Shown: one piece after another, positions 8,353 through 17,080 of the stretch
Position numbering within the stretch: position 1 is the first letter of the stretch
Layout of the letters: every line of letters starts with the position of its first letter
Assembly: GCF_030036535.1 (NCBI RefSeq)
Contig: NZ_CP080389.1
Span: 1 to 64,000, forward strand
Direction of reading: 5' to 3'
DNA from: Agrobacterium cucumeris
GTDB lineage: Bacteria > Pseudomonadota > Alphaproteobacteria > Rhizobiales > Rhizobiaceae
DNA length: 64,000 nucleotides
Program-made: the position numbers and the translations under genes
Notes under the pieces: generated by a model
The model's database searches: none
Told to the model about the DNA's origin: nothing
What the model saw: the letters and a program-made list of their open reading frames with translations, nothing else

Positions 8353-8639
8353 GAGCGGTTCTTAGGATCGCTGGACTCGCCCTGCCAGATGCCGGTTTCT
8401 TCGGTGAAGTCGCCGGCGTCGATCGCCGCCTGTTCGGCATCGACGTCGTCGAACAGGTCGTCGGGAAGTTGGCGATGACGCAACAGGCCAAACGGTCGCT
8501 TGCCGCCATCGGCGGGGCCGATCCGGGCATAGATTTCGTTGCCGCGCATGATGATGATTTCCTCGCCCTGATTGGCGCGTTCGAGCACCTCGGCGAAATT
8601 CTTGCGCGCCTCGCTGATCTTGTAGGTCGACTGCGGCAT
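8349..8639 (-). CDS. Phd/YefM-type antitoxin
   Basis: 96-aa antitoxin from the chosen start. The N-terminal sequence MPQSTYKISEARKNFAEVLERANQGEEIIIMRGN, given here as a motif run, is a textbook Phd/YefM DNA-binding domain; the acidic C-terminal tail (DDVDAEQAAIDAGDFTEETG) would wrap the toxin. The start at 8639 is favoured over 8681 because GGAGG sits 8 bases upstream. It is the first gene of the five-gene operon and overlaps vapC by ATGA, so it likely autoregulates the whole operon, including the recombinase. Confidence 0.86.
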   Translation of the reverse strand: MPQSTYKISEARKNFAEVLERANQGEEIIIMRGNEIYARIGPADGGKRPFGLLRHRQLPDDLFDDVDAEQAAIDAGDFTEETGIWQGESSDPKNRS

Positions 8640-8989
8640 GGACGGCCTCCGAAAGCTGAGATGACCGCTATTATAGCTCAATTGGCAAGGCGTACAAGCA
8701 GGCTGTACGCATCACTTTTGATAAGGGTTACTTATCGATGGTTAGAATGCCAACCGATAATCATACCATGTGGCGAACCGTAATATTTAAATAGAGTTCC
8801 TTTAGCAAATCATTTACCATAAATTCAATGGCTTACGATCTCACGAAAATCAGCATGAGTGCCCTGATGCAGCCGGCTTTCGACGCCGGCTGTGGCTTTT
8901 AGCTTCCGATTTCAATCGAAGCGCTAAGCGAGAAATTCGGCACCGAAATATCCCCTTACGATTTCACTCCGGAGTAGGGGAGGGCTCAC
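8640..8989. other. Intergenic region upstream of the toxin-antitoxin operon
   Basis: About 350 bp with no convincing gene. It should contain the promoter of the minus-strand toxin-antitoxin operon near 8650-8720. A GC-rich hairpin at 8870-8892 is the only clear structure. Confidence 0.4.
8870..8900 (+). terminator. GC-rich hairpin, possible terminator
   Basis: CAGCCGGC / GCCGGCTG, a perfect 8-bp stem around a 7-base loop, followed by TGGCTTTT on the plus strand. No plus-strand gene ends nearby, so it may be a relic or act on antisense transcription. Confidence 0.35.
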
Positions 8990-10123
8990 CTAAAGCCCTG
9001 ATGCCTTGGTCAGATTCACGCGGAAGCGATCCCGCCGCCGCTGATATCTGCGGGTCATCTCTGCCGACGCATGACCGAGCTGTTTCTGGACGTAACGCTC
9101 GTCGACTTCAGCGGAAGAGGCCAAGCCCGCGCGAAGGGAATGGCCTGAAAACTTGAAGGCGCGTTCAAGTTCGCTGAGATCCCCTCGAACGCCTGCGGCC
9201 ATCGCGGACCTTTTCACAAGCCGAGCGACTTCCTTGTCGTTCAGCCGCTCTGACCCGACTGCCTTCCCTTGCCCTGTCACACGGCGAAACAGAGGGCCAT
9301 GAGCCAGCTTGGCGAACTTGATCCAGGTCTCGATTGCGGCGACCGGGCAGGTCGTATCGGCCGAGCCGCGACCGACCTCGACTTCTCGCCATCCGGTTTT
9401 GCCGCGCAGCGTAATAAGCATGCCCTTGTCGAGGATCTCGATCCAACCGCGACCGTCCTCAGTCTGGTCGGCCTTCAGGTCGAGGCCGACGATCTCGGAG
9501 CGCCGAAGGCCGCCAGCAAAGCCGATGAGCAACATTGCCCGATCGCGCAGGCCGCGCAGGGAGCCGCGATCGAGCGTCTCGACCATGGCTATGATATCCT
9601 CAGCCATGACCGCTTCCTTTTGGACAGGTGGCTTGGCGTGGCTGTTGCGTATGCCGGCCATTACGGTTGCGATATGCCTGTCTTTGCGATCGAGCGAGAG
9701 ACCGCGCTGGGCATAGTTCCAACTGAGGGAGGAGAGGCGTCGCTCAATGGTCGAGACAGAGTTGGCCTTGGTGCTTCGGTCAACCGTGCCGGAAGCACAG
9801 GCTGTGATGTATAGCCCGACGGTTTGTGGATTCGGAGGGAGCGGAGCAAGATTGGACCGCCGGCACCAAGCAGCAAAATGCTTCCAGTCGGAGGCATAAG
9901 CCTTGCGCGTATTTGCGGAACTGGCCGCTTCAACATAACCCCGGGCGCGATCAGCAAGGCTTGCAAGATGGGCGGGCGTCTGATCCTGAGCAGCGAGGGA
10001 GGGGAGGGGACTTTCACCTGACACCTCTGGCGCGGAAACATCGCCGCCCGAGGCTGTGCTGAGAGACGGCGCTGAGGTCTCCTCGACGTCAATTTCGGTG
10101 TTCTGCTCGATGATTTGGGCCAT
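8990..10123 (-). CDS. Tyrosine-type site-specific recombinase
   Basis: 377-aa integrase-family recombinase. The core-binding domain (SANTRKAYASDWKHFAAWC) and the catalytic domain are complete: GFAGGLRRSEIVGLDL (first Arg), HSLRAGLASSA (HxxR), KQLGHASAEMTRRYQRR (His and nucleophile Tyr). The first 60 residues are an acidic, low-complexity extension. It is divergent from the DUF1403-ScpB pair, with a 123-bp intergenic region full of palindromes. This recombinase/DUF1403/ScpB set recurs on rhizobial plasmids. It is not closely similar to the recombinase at 6227-7384. Confidence 0.92.
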   Translation of the reverse strand: MAQIIEQNTEIDVEETSAPSLSTASGGDVSAPEVSGESPLPSLAAQDQTPAHLASLADRARGYVEAASSANTRKAYASDWKHFAAWCRRSNLAPLPPNPQTVGLYITACASGTVDRSTKANSVSTIERRLSSLSWNYAQRGLSLDRKDRHIATVMAGIRNSHAKPPVQKEAVMAEDIIAMVETLDRGSLRGLRDRAMLLIGFAGGLRRSEIVGLDLKADQTEDGRGWIEILDKGMLITLRGKTGWREVEVGRGSADTTCPVAAIETWIKFAKLAHGPLFRRVTGQGKAVGSERLNDKEVARLVKRSAMAAGVRGDLSELERAFKFSGHSLRAGLASSAEVDERYVQKQLGHASAEMTRRYQRRRDRFRVNLTKASGL

Positions 10124-10144
10124 TCTCTATATAAAGAGCAAGAC

Positions 10145-10180
10145 GTCCGATAATGCAAGATTATCGGACATAATATTATG
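10145..10180. promoter_or_regulatory. Nested palindromes between recombinase and DUF1403-scpB
   Basis: Two touching structures. GTCCGATAAT (10145-10154) and ATTATCGGAC (10160-10169) form a perfect 10-bp inverted repeat with a 5-base spacer. CATAATATTATG (10169-10180) is a perfect 12-bp palindrome immediately after. The first has the arm-spacer-arm geometry of a tyrosine recombinase core or of a repressor operator. Confidence 0.6.
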
Positions 10181-10246
10181 CCGACATGCTGTGCGTTTTA
10201 AATCAATTATCTGGCCTAAACCGCACAGTCCGGTTATGATCCCTGC

Positions 10247-11200
10247 ATGGATTTTCCGACGCCCGCACTATCGACCCCTCATGTTTGGTTGCCCAGCCTG
10301 CCCGGTTGGGCGCTGGCCCGCCGTCGGGAAACGGATGAAGCAAGCGCTGCCTTTGCTGCCGGTATCGCTCTGAAATCAATAGATGATTTGATCCGAGCAG
10401 ACCTGCCATGGCTCGGCTGCTGGCGCGACCGCCTCGCCCTGAAATCGGCTGAGGTTGCGGCAAAAATGGTTGGTCGCGCTGAGGAAGAAAGTGCCATTCG
10501 CGATGCGGTATTGCTCACTGGTGCAGGTGACGATCCAGGTCCTGCCGGAAAGATATTTCTCGCCACACGATTGCTTGTGCGCCGTTCCGGCCCGATTGGG
10601 TCACTTGTCGTGAAGGAACTTGCCGATCTTTTGCAGCTTCGATGGGATGACGCCCTTGCTTCGATCCCGGATGAGGTCGATTTCGCGATCCAGTCCGCAC
10701 GCGCGCCGCCTTTCGTCGCGGCGGATCTGATAGCAACAATTTGCACCGCCCGTGCCGATGCGGAAGTTCTGGCGTTGGGTCTCGCCGATATGGTGTTGGC
10801 GCAAAAACTGAAATGGCCCAAACCTGTGCCGCTGCTGCTGCCCGAGCGTTTTGGGCCTGCATTCCGCACGATCGGCGGTAGAGGACGTGTGCGGCCGGGC
10901 GAGCCTGCTTATTCGAGGGCGATCTGCCTGGCAGTGGTCGCGGGCGTGGAGGCGGCGTTACGTTCGGGTACCGACATTGATCGCCGCGCGGCACGGTTGA
11001 TAGCTGCAGCGCCGAAGGTGCGGACCAAGGGGGCCAATGCGGTTATTCAAAAGCTCCTCAGCGAGGACGCTGTTTCGGCATCTGCGCCGGGTAGTCATCT
11101 GTCACGCTGGGCAGCCACTCGTCTGTTCGATCGATTGGAGAGTTTTGACGCGGTCCACGAGCTATCAGGTCGTCCGTCATTCCGAATATTTGGGTTGTGA
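10247..11200 (+). CDS. DUF1403 family protein
   Basis: 317-aa protein of the DUF1403 family, recognised from the N-terminal segments LPGWALARRRETDEASAAFAAG and WRDRLALKSAEVAAKMVGRAEEE and from its position just before scpB. No signal peptide or membrane segment; rich in Ala and Arg, probably helical. Function unknown. The stop overlaps the scpB start by four bases, so the two are co-translated and probably work together, possibly in chromosome- or plasmid-structure maintenance. Confidence 0.85.
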   Translation: MDFPTPALSTPHVWLPSLPGWALARRRETDEASAAFAAGIALKSIDDLIRADLPWLGCWRDRLALKSAEVAAKMVGRAEEESAIRDAVLLTGAGDDPGPAGKIFLATRLLVRRSGPIGSLVVKELADLLQLRWDDALASIPDEVDFAIQSARAPPFVAADLIATICTARADAEVLALGLADMVLAQKLKWPKPVPLLLPERFGPAFRTIGGRGRVRPGEPAYSRAICLAVVAGVEAALRSGTDIDRRAARLIAAAPKVRTKGANAVIQKLLSEDAVSASAPGSHLSRWAATRLFDRLESFDAVHELSGRPSFRIFGL

Positions 11201-11901
11201 CAATGAGCAAGTCTCCAGCAGCCAAATCCGTAAGGCGACCATCACGAAATCGGCAGCAAGACGTCCTGTATGATCGCGAGTTGGAGGATCTGCCGCCTGA
11301 GCTGCGCTGGCGGGAGTGGATGCTGCGGGTTGAAGCGGTTATTTTTGCCTCAACTGAGCCGGTGAGCCGTGAGTTTCTTGCGCGGGTGGTTGGTTCAGAC
11401 TGCAGCATCGACCTGGTGATTGACGATCTTGTCGAGGAGTTGCAGGACCGTCCCTACGAGCTGGTGTCGGTGGCTGGCGGATGGCAGCACCGCACCCGAC
11501 CGCGGTTCGCCGAGACTATCCGCGTCTCGACCGCCCCGACACAGTCCATAGCGGCGTCGCTTTCTGAAACCGAGGCGATGGTCGTGACTGCCATCGGATA
11601 CTTTCAACCCGCCACCCGGGCAGAGCTGTCGGAGATTTTTGGCAGAGAGATTAGCCGTGACACGATCGCCGGGCTGCGGGATGCCGGCTTTATCGTTTCG
11701 GGGCCTAGGAGCCCGACACCCGGTGCGCCGTATACATATGTAACAACAAAACTGTTTTTGTCCGTATTCGGATTTGAAACTCTTCGTGATCTTCCAAATA
11801 TCGAGGCACTGGAGGATGCAGGGCTTCTGAGCAGGCGAACTGTGGCAAAGGCTGGTAATGATGCAAAAGCCGATATTGGCTACGGTGACGATGACGATTA
11901 A
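11197..11901 (+). CDS. scpB: ScpB-like condensin accessory protein
   Basis: 234-aa homologue of ScpB, the winged-helix kleisin-interacting subunit of SMC-ScpAB condensin. Two winged-helix units are seen: EWMLRVEAVIFASTEPVSREFLARVVG and LSETEAMVVTAIGYFQPATRAELSEIFGREISRDTI, joined by a typical YELVSVAGGWQHRTRPRFA beta segment. No scpA or smc gene is nearby, so it either acts with chromosomal partners or has a separate role. The C-terminal tail is acidic (GYGDDDD). Confidence 0.88.
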   Translation: MTMSKSPAAKSVRRPSRNRQQDVLYDRELEDLPPELRWREWMLRVEAVIFASTEPVSREFLARVVGSDCSIDLVIDDLVEELQDRPYELVSVAGGWQHRTRPRFAETIRVSTAPTQSIAASLSETEAMVVTAIGYFQPATRAELSEIFGREISRDTIAGLRDAGFIVSGPRSPTPGAPYTYVTTKLFLSVFGFETLRDLPNIEALEDAGLLSRRTVAKAGNDAKADIGYGDDDD

Positions 11902-12210
11902 CAAGCCGGCTGTAGATACTTAATTCTCCGCTGCACTTAACTTGACACTGAGAGCATCCGTTCGGAGCTGAGCTGTCATGGGTGACGTGGTGTCGGTAAC
12001 ACACTGTTGTGTTGTTAAGCTGTCCAGATGACTGTGACATGTAGGCAATTGGTCGGTTGCGGCTTGCCGCCGGTTATCCCTAGTCTACGGGCAAACCCGT
12101 CCACAACATTCTGATCGCCACGTTGTTTCGTGACGCAGCTTGATCGGCGCCGTCAGTATTAATACAGAGTTCCACCGCCATCAACCGACCGATAGTCGAA
12201 TAAAGAGATC
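11902..12210. other. Intergenic region after scpB
   Basis: About 310 bp between two convergent genes. I see no gene and only weak inverted repeats (for example AACACA/TGTGTT near 11997-12015). Confidence 0.4.
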
Positions 12211-12720
12211 TCACATACGCGACGCCGCAAGCTGCGCAATCTTGACGGTCGCGTCGTAACCGACGCCATTGGACATGATGGTGATGCTGTCTTTGCCCTT
12301 GAACGTGTACACCGAGTAAAAATTCATAGGATTTTCGGTGATCTTCAACCCCCAGGCACTATCTCCTAACGCAGGAATCTCCACGAGTTCCCCCGGCTTG
12401 TTTTCGGCCTTCATGATTTCGATACCCTGATCGAAATAAGCCCGCTCCGCTCCAGCGGGGATACCAAGGCTTTCGCCCTTGAAATACATGACCTTTACAT
12501 AAGTACCCGATCTGCTGCCCTCCCAGGAACAAAGACCGTTGTTCGTTTCCCGGACACGTGCCGGAGCGCCAACGAACTGCTCCATATCGGCCGCAGGCAC
12601 CTTCAGGCAAGCCGGCTCGTTGGGATTGACCGACACTCCTGGTGCTTTTGCTCCGTCCGCCGCTATGGCCGTGGTGGCTATGCTCAAACCCAATAATGCT
12701 AGTCCGGCATGTTTGCGCAT
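12211..12720 (-). CDS. Secreted hypothetical protein
   Basis: 169-aa protein with a Sec signal peptide (MRKHAGLALLGLSIATTAIA, cleavage near residue 20-21). The mature part contains two Cys (ACLKVP and GLCSWEG) that may form a disulfide. It is spaced like DUF3558-type secreted proteins, but I cannot assign a family with confidence. It is monocistronic; the chemoreceptor next to it is divergent. Confidence 0.75.
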   Translation of the reverse strand: MRKHAGLALLGLSIATTAIAADGAKAPGVSVNPNEPACLKVPAADMEQFVGAPARVRETNNGLCSWEGSRSGTYVKVMYFKGESLGIPAGAERAYFDQGIEIMKAENKPGELVEIPALGDSAWGLKITENPMNFYSVYTFKGKDSITIMSNGVGYDATVKIAQLAASRM

Positions 12721-12975
12721 AGCTCATCTTTCGGCTTCAACTTTAACTTGAATGGCGGATATTTACTCGCGATGGCTAATTTTTAGGCTATTCTATCAAG
12801 TTATTTATAATTCATAAACAGATTGACCCTAGATTTAACGGGTGCGCCCATGATTGTCCAATCCTCGGCGAGTTGAGGATGGGGATCCTCAGCGAAGCAT
12901 CATTCTGCCAGACAGCCCCGAACAGTTGCCGAATTATCCAGAGACGTGCGTCTCTATTGCCTGGTTGAGGATGTA

Positions 12976-14883
12976 ATGACTATCCGTGTGAAACTGCTTG
13001 CCTGCATCTCGGTGCTCACCGCTACAATTATGATGATTGCTGCCTTTTCCTTCTACGCGATGGAAGAAGAAGCGAAAATTGCTGACTCCATCGTGGTTGA
13101 TCGCGTCGAACCGATGGAACATTTGAAAATCATCGGTGATCGCTATGCGGTCAACATTGTCGATACCGTTCACAAGACCCGTTCCGGGGTCCTGTCGCCG
13201 ATGCAGGGGACAGCGAATGTTCAGTCCGCACTGACTGATGTGAACGATCATTGGAAGGCGTACACAGGTACCACCCTGACAAGTGAAGAAAAGGAGCTTG
13301 CCGATCACTTCGAAGAAGCGCGCCGGAAGGCAGACGTCCACGTCCAAAAGCTTCTCGGTATCCTCACGTCGAAAGATGCTTCTGCGCTCGCCAGCTTCGC
13401 AGACAAAGAACTTTATCCGGCAATCGATCCTCTGGGTGGAGATATAGCCAAGCTAGTCGAGGTACAGATCCGTGTTGCCAAGGAAAAGCTGGCGGAAGGC
13501 AATGCCCTGAAGTCTATGCTGACAACCTTGATGATAGCGCTGATAGCAATGGCTGCCGCCGTTTCCACCTTTTCGATCTGGACTGTCATTGCCGGCGTTA
13601 TCCGTCCTGTAAACGCCATTACTGGCGCGATGGACGCCCTAGCAAAGGGCAATCTCGACGTCACCATTTATGGCGAAGGACGCTCTGACGAAATTGGTAC
13701 CATGGCGTCCACGGTCGGTGTTTTCCGCGATAACGCACGTGATAGGGTTCGGCTTGAACAGGAAGCCGCAGCCAACCGTTCGCTTTCCGAGCAGGAGCGT
13801 GCTGACCGTGAACGCCTGCAGGCACAGGAGGCGTCGGAAGTTCGCTTTGCAGTCGATAGCATCGGCAGTGCGCTAGGCCGTCTCTCTGAAGGCAAGTTGA
13901 ACTACAGGATTACCGAAACCTTTGCAGACCGGCTTGATCAGGTCCGTCTCGACTTCAATGATGCCGTCGCAAAGCTCGAAGACGCCATGCGGCGCGTCGG
14001 CCAGAATGCCCAGGCAATTGCAGCCGGGTCCAATCAGATCCGTGCGGCGGCCGACGATCTCTCGAAGCGGACGGAACAACAGGCAGCATCGGTCGAGCAA
14101 ACAGCAGCGGCACTGGAGCAGATCACGACGACGGTCACCGACTCAAGCAGGCGTGCCGAAGAGGCCGGCAACATGGTCCAGCAGACGCGCCAATCGGCGG
14201 AGCACTCAGGTGCGGTGGTCAGCAGAGCTGTCACCGCGATGCACGAGATCGAGACTTCGTCGAATGAGATTTCCAACATCATCGGTGTCATCGACGAGAT
14301 CGCCTTCCAGACCAATCTACTTGCACTGAATGCCGGCGTAGAAGCCGCCAGGGCGGGCGAGGCGGGCAAAGGCTTTGCCGTCGTTGCACAGGAAGTGCGC
14401 GAACTCGCGCAGCGTTCTGCAAAAGCTGCAAAAGAGATCAAGGCGCTGATTGGCAAATCGGGAGTACAGGTCAAGAATGGCGTCGAACTGGTGACGGAAA
14501 CCGGCAAAGCTCTGGAACAGATCGTCGCGCAAGTTCAGGGTGTCAGCACCAATGTCACGGCGATTGTCGAAGGCGCTAAGGAGCAGGCGACGGGACTGCG
14601 GGAAATCAACACTGCCGTCAACACCATGGACCAGGGCACTCAGCAGAATGCCGCCATGGTCGAGGAATCGACGGCGGCAAGCCATTCGCTGGCCAGGGAA
14701 GCGGAGGCACTATTCCAACTGATCGCCAGTTTCGAGATTGGTTCAACCCATGCAGCCACCGGTCCTCGCAGAGAAATGGATAGAGCGTCTGCGCCGTCTC
14801 CGGCAAGACGTCTGATGGCACGCGTTTCTAACGCCGTGCGTGGCAACACCGCTGCGAAGGTCGATAGCTGGGAAGAGTTTTAA
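12976..14883 (+). CDS. Methyl-accepting chemotaxis protein
   Basis: 635-aa transmembrane chemoreceptor. TM1 is near residues 8-28, a four-helix-type periplasmic sensor follows, TM2 is near 180-205, then HAMP (VIRPVNAITGAMDALAKGNLDV) and the signalling domain with the conserved hairpin tip IDEIAFQTNLLALNAGVEAARAGE. The protein ends in SWEEF, an xWxxF pentapeptide of the kind that tethers CheR/CheB. ATG 12976 is preferred to GTG 12946 because GAGG lies just upstream. The receptor feeds the chromosomal Che system; the ligand is unknown. No che genes are in the window. Confidence 0.95.
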   Translation: MTIRVKLLACISVLTATIMMIAAFSFYAMEEEAKIADSIVVDRVEPMEHLKIIGDRYAVNIVDTVHKTRSGVLSPMQGTANVQSALTDVNDHWKAYTGTTLTSEEKELADHFEEARRKADVHVQKLLGILTSKDASALASFADKELYPAIDPLGGDIAKLVEVQIRVAKEKLAEGNALKSMLTTLMIALIAMAAAVSTFSIWTVIAGVIRPVNAITGAMDALAKGNLDVTIYGEGRSDEIGTMASTVGVFRDNARDRVRLEQEAAANRSLSEQERADRERLQAQEASEVRFAVDSIGSALGRLSEGKLNYRITETFADRLDQVRLDFNDAVAKLEDAMRRVGQNAQAIAAGSNQIRAAADDLSKRTEQQAASVEQTAAALEQITTTVTDSSRRAEEAGNMVQQTRQSAEHSGAVVSRAVTAMHEIETSSNEISNIIGVIDEIAFQTNLLALNAGVEAARAGEAGKGFAVVAQEVRELAQRSAKAAKEIKALIGKSGVQVKNGVELVTETGKALEQIVAQVQGVSTNVTAIVEGAKEQATGLREINTAVNTMDQGTQQNAAMVEESTAASHSLAREAEALFQLIASFEIGSTHAATGPRREMDRASAPSPARRLMARVSNAVRGNTAAKVDSWEEF

Positions 14884-14924
14884 AAATCTGAACTGATACC
14901 TGTATCCCCACTCTATTGACGCAG

Positions 14925-14960
14925 CTTCCGCCTAATCTTGTCGAAACGGTTAGGCGGAAG
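14925..14960 (+). terminator. Hairpin after the chemoreceptor gene
   Basis: CTTCCGCCTAA (14925-14935) and TTAGGCGGAAG (14950-14960) form a perfect 11-bp stem with a 14-base loop, 41 bp after the chemoreceptor stop. There is no T-tract, so it may be a Rho-dependent terminator or mRNA-stability hairpin. Confidence 0.55.
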
Positions 14961-15144
14961 GCTTCAAGCTCGACGTCTACATCTCGTTCGCGCGCGAGTA
15001 CGTCGCCAAAATTCCTGACAATGTTCAGCCGTTGATTTCAAAAAGATCATCTGGAATATCTTCGTGAATTCCAGAAAATTGCCGAGATCGATTCCATCGC
15101 CCGTTTCAAAGATGCTCCCGAGGCACAGGCTTTGAAGTGAATTT

Positions 15145-16200
15145 TCAACATTGGCAACGGACGATCGCGGTTGCATCTCTCCTGCACAACGGCGACGTCA
15201 CCGAAACCCGTCTCATTTGCTGAGCGGTTGCAAGGAAGTGCGAAAGATCGACAAATGGTCGGCTACCGCCAACCGCCGACCGCCCCGGTTGACGGGCGAG
15301 CGCATCCGTGAGCAGTCGGATTAGGACATTATTGCCACCATCTTTCGCGATTGGCGATCCGAGAGCCCGACCAACCCCATGAACATGCCGCCTGACTGTG
15401 CCGTCTTCGTATGGGTGGCATACAAGTTGCTCGTAGCATCGTGCACGAAATGACGCGGACAAACCAGTCAACAACTTTCGCTGATGGACGCCGGTCAATT
15501 GAGGGATGTCCATTAACCGCCGGACGAGCAGATTGTCGATCGGGGATCCGGCAATGAAACCGCTGCCAAAGATTTCATGGATGCATTGGTCAAGCTTTAT
15601 CACCGCCGGGCATAGGTAGATGGTCGAGGCACGACGGAAGTCGTGACCACACCGGGCACAATAGTGGTGCGGTTTGAGTTCGCTCTGATCAAAGGCTGCC
15701 ACGGGCTGATTGCAGGAGGTGCATCGATCTCGCAACCTGTTGCTATGCTTTTCGCAGGTAAGTCGTGTTGCCAGCCGCCACTCTCGCCGAAAGTATGGGT
15801 GCGCATCAGTAGCCAGGCATCGCGGGCAGAATTGTAGCCATGTCGACCCCTGCCGTCGGTGAAGGTTTCGGAGGGGTAAAAAAAGCTGCCTTGTTTGATT
15901 GTCCGGCAGTGTCATAGCGGTTAGCTGTTCAGGTGTGATATCCGCATACGTCTGCAGCTGTTTTGCCAAGGTGATGGAAAGCTTTAGATCAAGCCTGGCG
16001 GACCACATTCCAGGTGTGAGCCCCAGTACTCGGGCGAAAGAGCGCCCTGGTACACCGTTGGCATAGGCAAGCCTGTGTAGCCAGCTCGACAATAGCTCGT
16101 CTGGCTGTGGCATGAAAGTGATGGGCCACCGTGTGGAAATTGTATCCAGGTAGCGCTCTTGGATGTCGATGAGTGGTGCGTCGATTTCTATGCGGGTCAT
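15145..16200 (-). CDS. tniQ: TniQ family protein
   Basis: 351-aa TniQ/TnsD-type target-choice protein. The N-terminal TniQ motif is clear (FMPQPDELLSSWLHRLAYANGV), followed by zinc-ribbon cysteines (QFCPRCLATDAHPYFRREWRL; HYCARCGHDF). ATG 16200 is chosen because it overlaps the tniB stop as ATGA; a GTG at 16209 is also in frame. In this family TniQ links the TniB-TniA machinery to the target. The C-terminal region from about residue 300 is less like typical TniQ. Confidence 0.88.
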   Translation of the reverse strand: MTRIEIDAPLIDIQERYLDTISTRWPITFMPQPDELLSSWLHRLAYANGVPGRSFARVLGLTPGMWSARLDLKLSITLAKQLQTYADITPEQLTAMTLPDNQTRQLFLPLRNLHRRQGSTWLQFCPRCLATDAHPYFRREWRLATRLTCEKHSNRLRDRCTSCNQPVAAFDQSELKPHHYCARCGHDFRRASTIYLCPAVIKLDQCIHEIFGSGFIAGSPIDNLLVRRLMDIPQLTGVHQRKLLTGLSASFRARCYEQLVCHPYEDGTVRRHVHGVGRALGSPIAKDGGNNVLIRLLTDALARQPGRSAVGGSRPFVDLSHFLATAQQMRRVSVTSPLCRRDATAIVRCQC

Positions 16201-17075
16201 ATCAAACACCTGCGCAACGCCGCATTGCGCCGATGCGAAATGGGGGTGTAGCCAAGCTCATCGATACCGGTTTTGGTAATGCGTTCCGCTCCAGAACGAA
16301 GCGCCCCCACGGCAGCTTTGGTCACAACGGAGACAATCTCTCCGATCAAACCTTCCGATAGGCTGAAAATTCGTTGAGCCAATGTTTCATCCGATAGATC
16401 GGAGGCCTTCGCGAGAGGCAAAGCCGCTTCGAGGCTGTCGAGGAGGGTCAGGTAGCTTTCGTCATATTGCCACCTCGGGATTGCAACGAGGTCAAAGCGA
16501 GTTGCCATCTCGCTAGTCGCGTTGACAAAATCGTAGATGGCGACTTCGCCGATGAGGACAGGCGAGATATCATACTGCCGGCCGATCCGGCGGAGAAAGG
16601 CAAACACCCCTTCGACGTCGCGGGACCGTCCCCGTAGAGCATTGTGGAACTCGTCAAATATCAACACCCTGGGTTTGATGCTCTCCAGCAGGTGATCCAA
16701 CTGCTCCGCCTTCCGGCTAACATTCCATATATCGCCACCAGGCGCATGAAACGCCTGAAGAATACTGCCATAGAAATGGCCAAGTCCTGCTCCTTCACGT
16801 GTCTGAACAATCCAAACTCGTTGGTTCGGCGATGCCCGAAGGTGCTCCACCGCGAACCGCTCCGCGATCATGGTCTTCCCATTTGCATAGGGGCCTATGA
16901 GCATTAGCCCTTGGGTCCGCAGTGACACAGGTCGGGCCAGCAAGTCAGCCAGTCGTTGTTGGGTGTCCTTCGCGATTTGATGGCCAATCCACCTCGGCGC
17001 CCGCATATAGGCTACGCGTTCGTCATCTCCGAGGTCGAGAATGGGACGTACGTGGTCAAATAAATGATCAGACAT
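16197..17075 (-). CDS. tniB: TniB, AAA+ transposition regulator ATPase
   Basis: 292-aa AAA+ protein of the TniB/TnsC class. Walker A GPYANGKTM (about residues 62-70), Walker B RVLIFDEFHNAL, and the preceding RWIGHQIAKDTQQRLADLL motif are characteristic. It starts 5 bases after the tniA stop and overlaps tniQ by ATGA. It is expected to bind target DNA with ATP and recruit the TniA transposase. Confidence 0.9.
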   Translation of the reverse strand: MSDHLFDHVRPILDLGDDERVAYMRAPRWIGHQIAKDTQQRLADLLARPVSLRTQGLMLIGPYANGKTMIAERFAVEHLRASPNQRVWIVQTREGAGLGHFYGSILQAFHAPGGDIWNVSRKAEQLDHLLESIKPRVLIFDEFHNALRGRSRDVEGVFAFLRRIGRQYDISPVLIGEVAIYDFVNATSEMATRFDLVAIPRWQYDESYLTLLDSLEAALPLAKASDLSDETLAQRIFSLSEGLIGEIVSVVTKAAVGALRSGAERITKTGIDELGYTPISHRRNAALRRCLI

Positions 17076-17080
17076 GCCGC

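Noticed and set aside
8821..8900. 24-codon plus-strand frame ending in the GC-rich hairpin at 8870
   Set aside because: Too short, no ribosome binding site and no recognisable sequence.
14939..14960. TGTCGAAACGGTTAGGCGG as the left end of the TniABQ element
   Set aside because: It lies in the loop of an 11-bp hairpin behind the chemoreceptor gene, matches the right end only in TGTCG, and its flank (AATCT) does not repeat the right flank (CCGGC).
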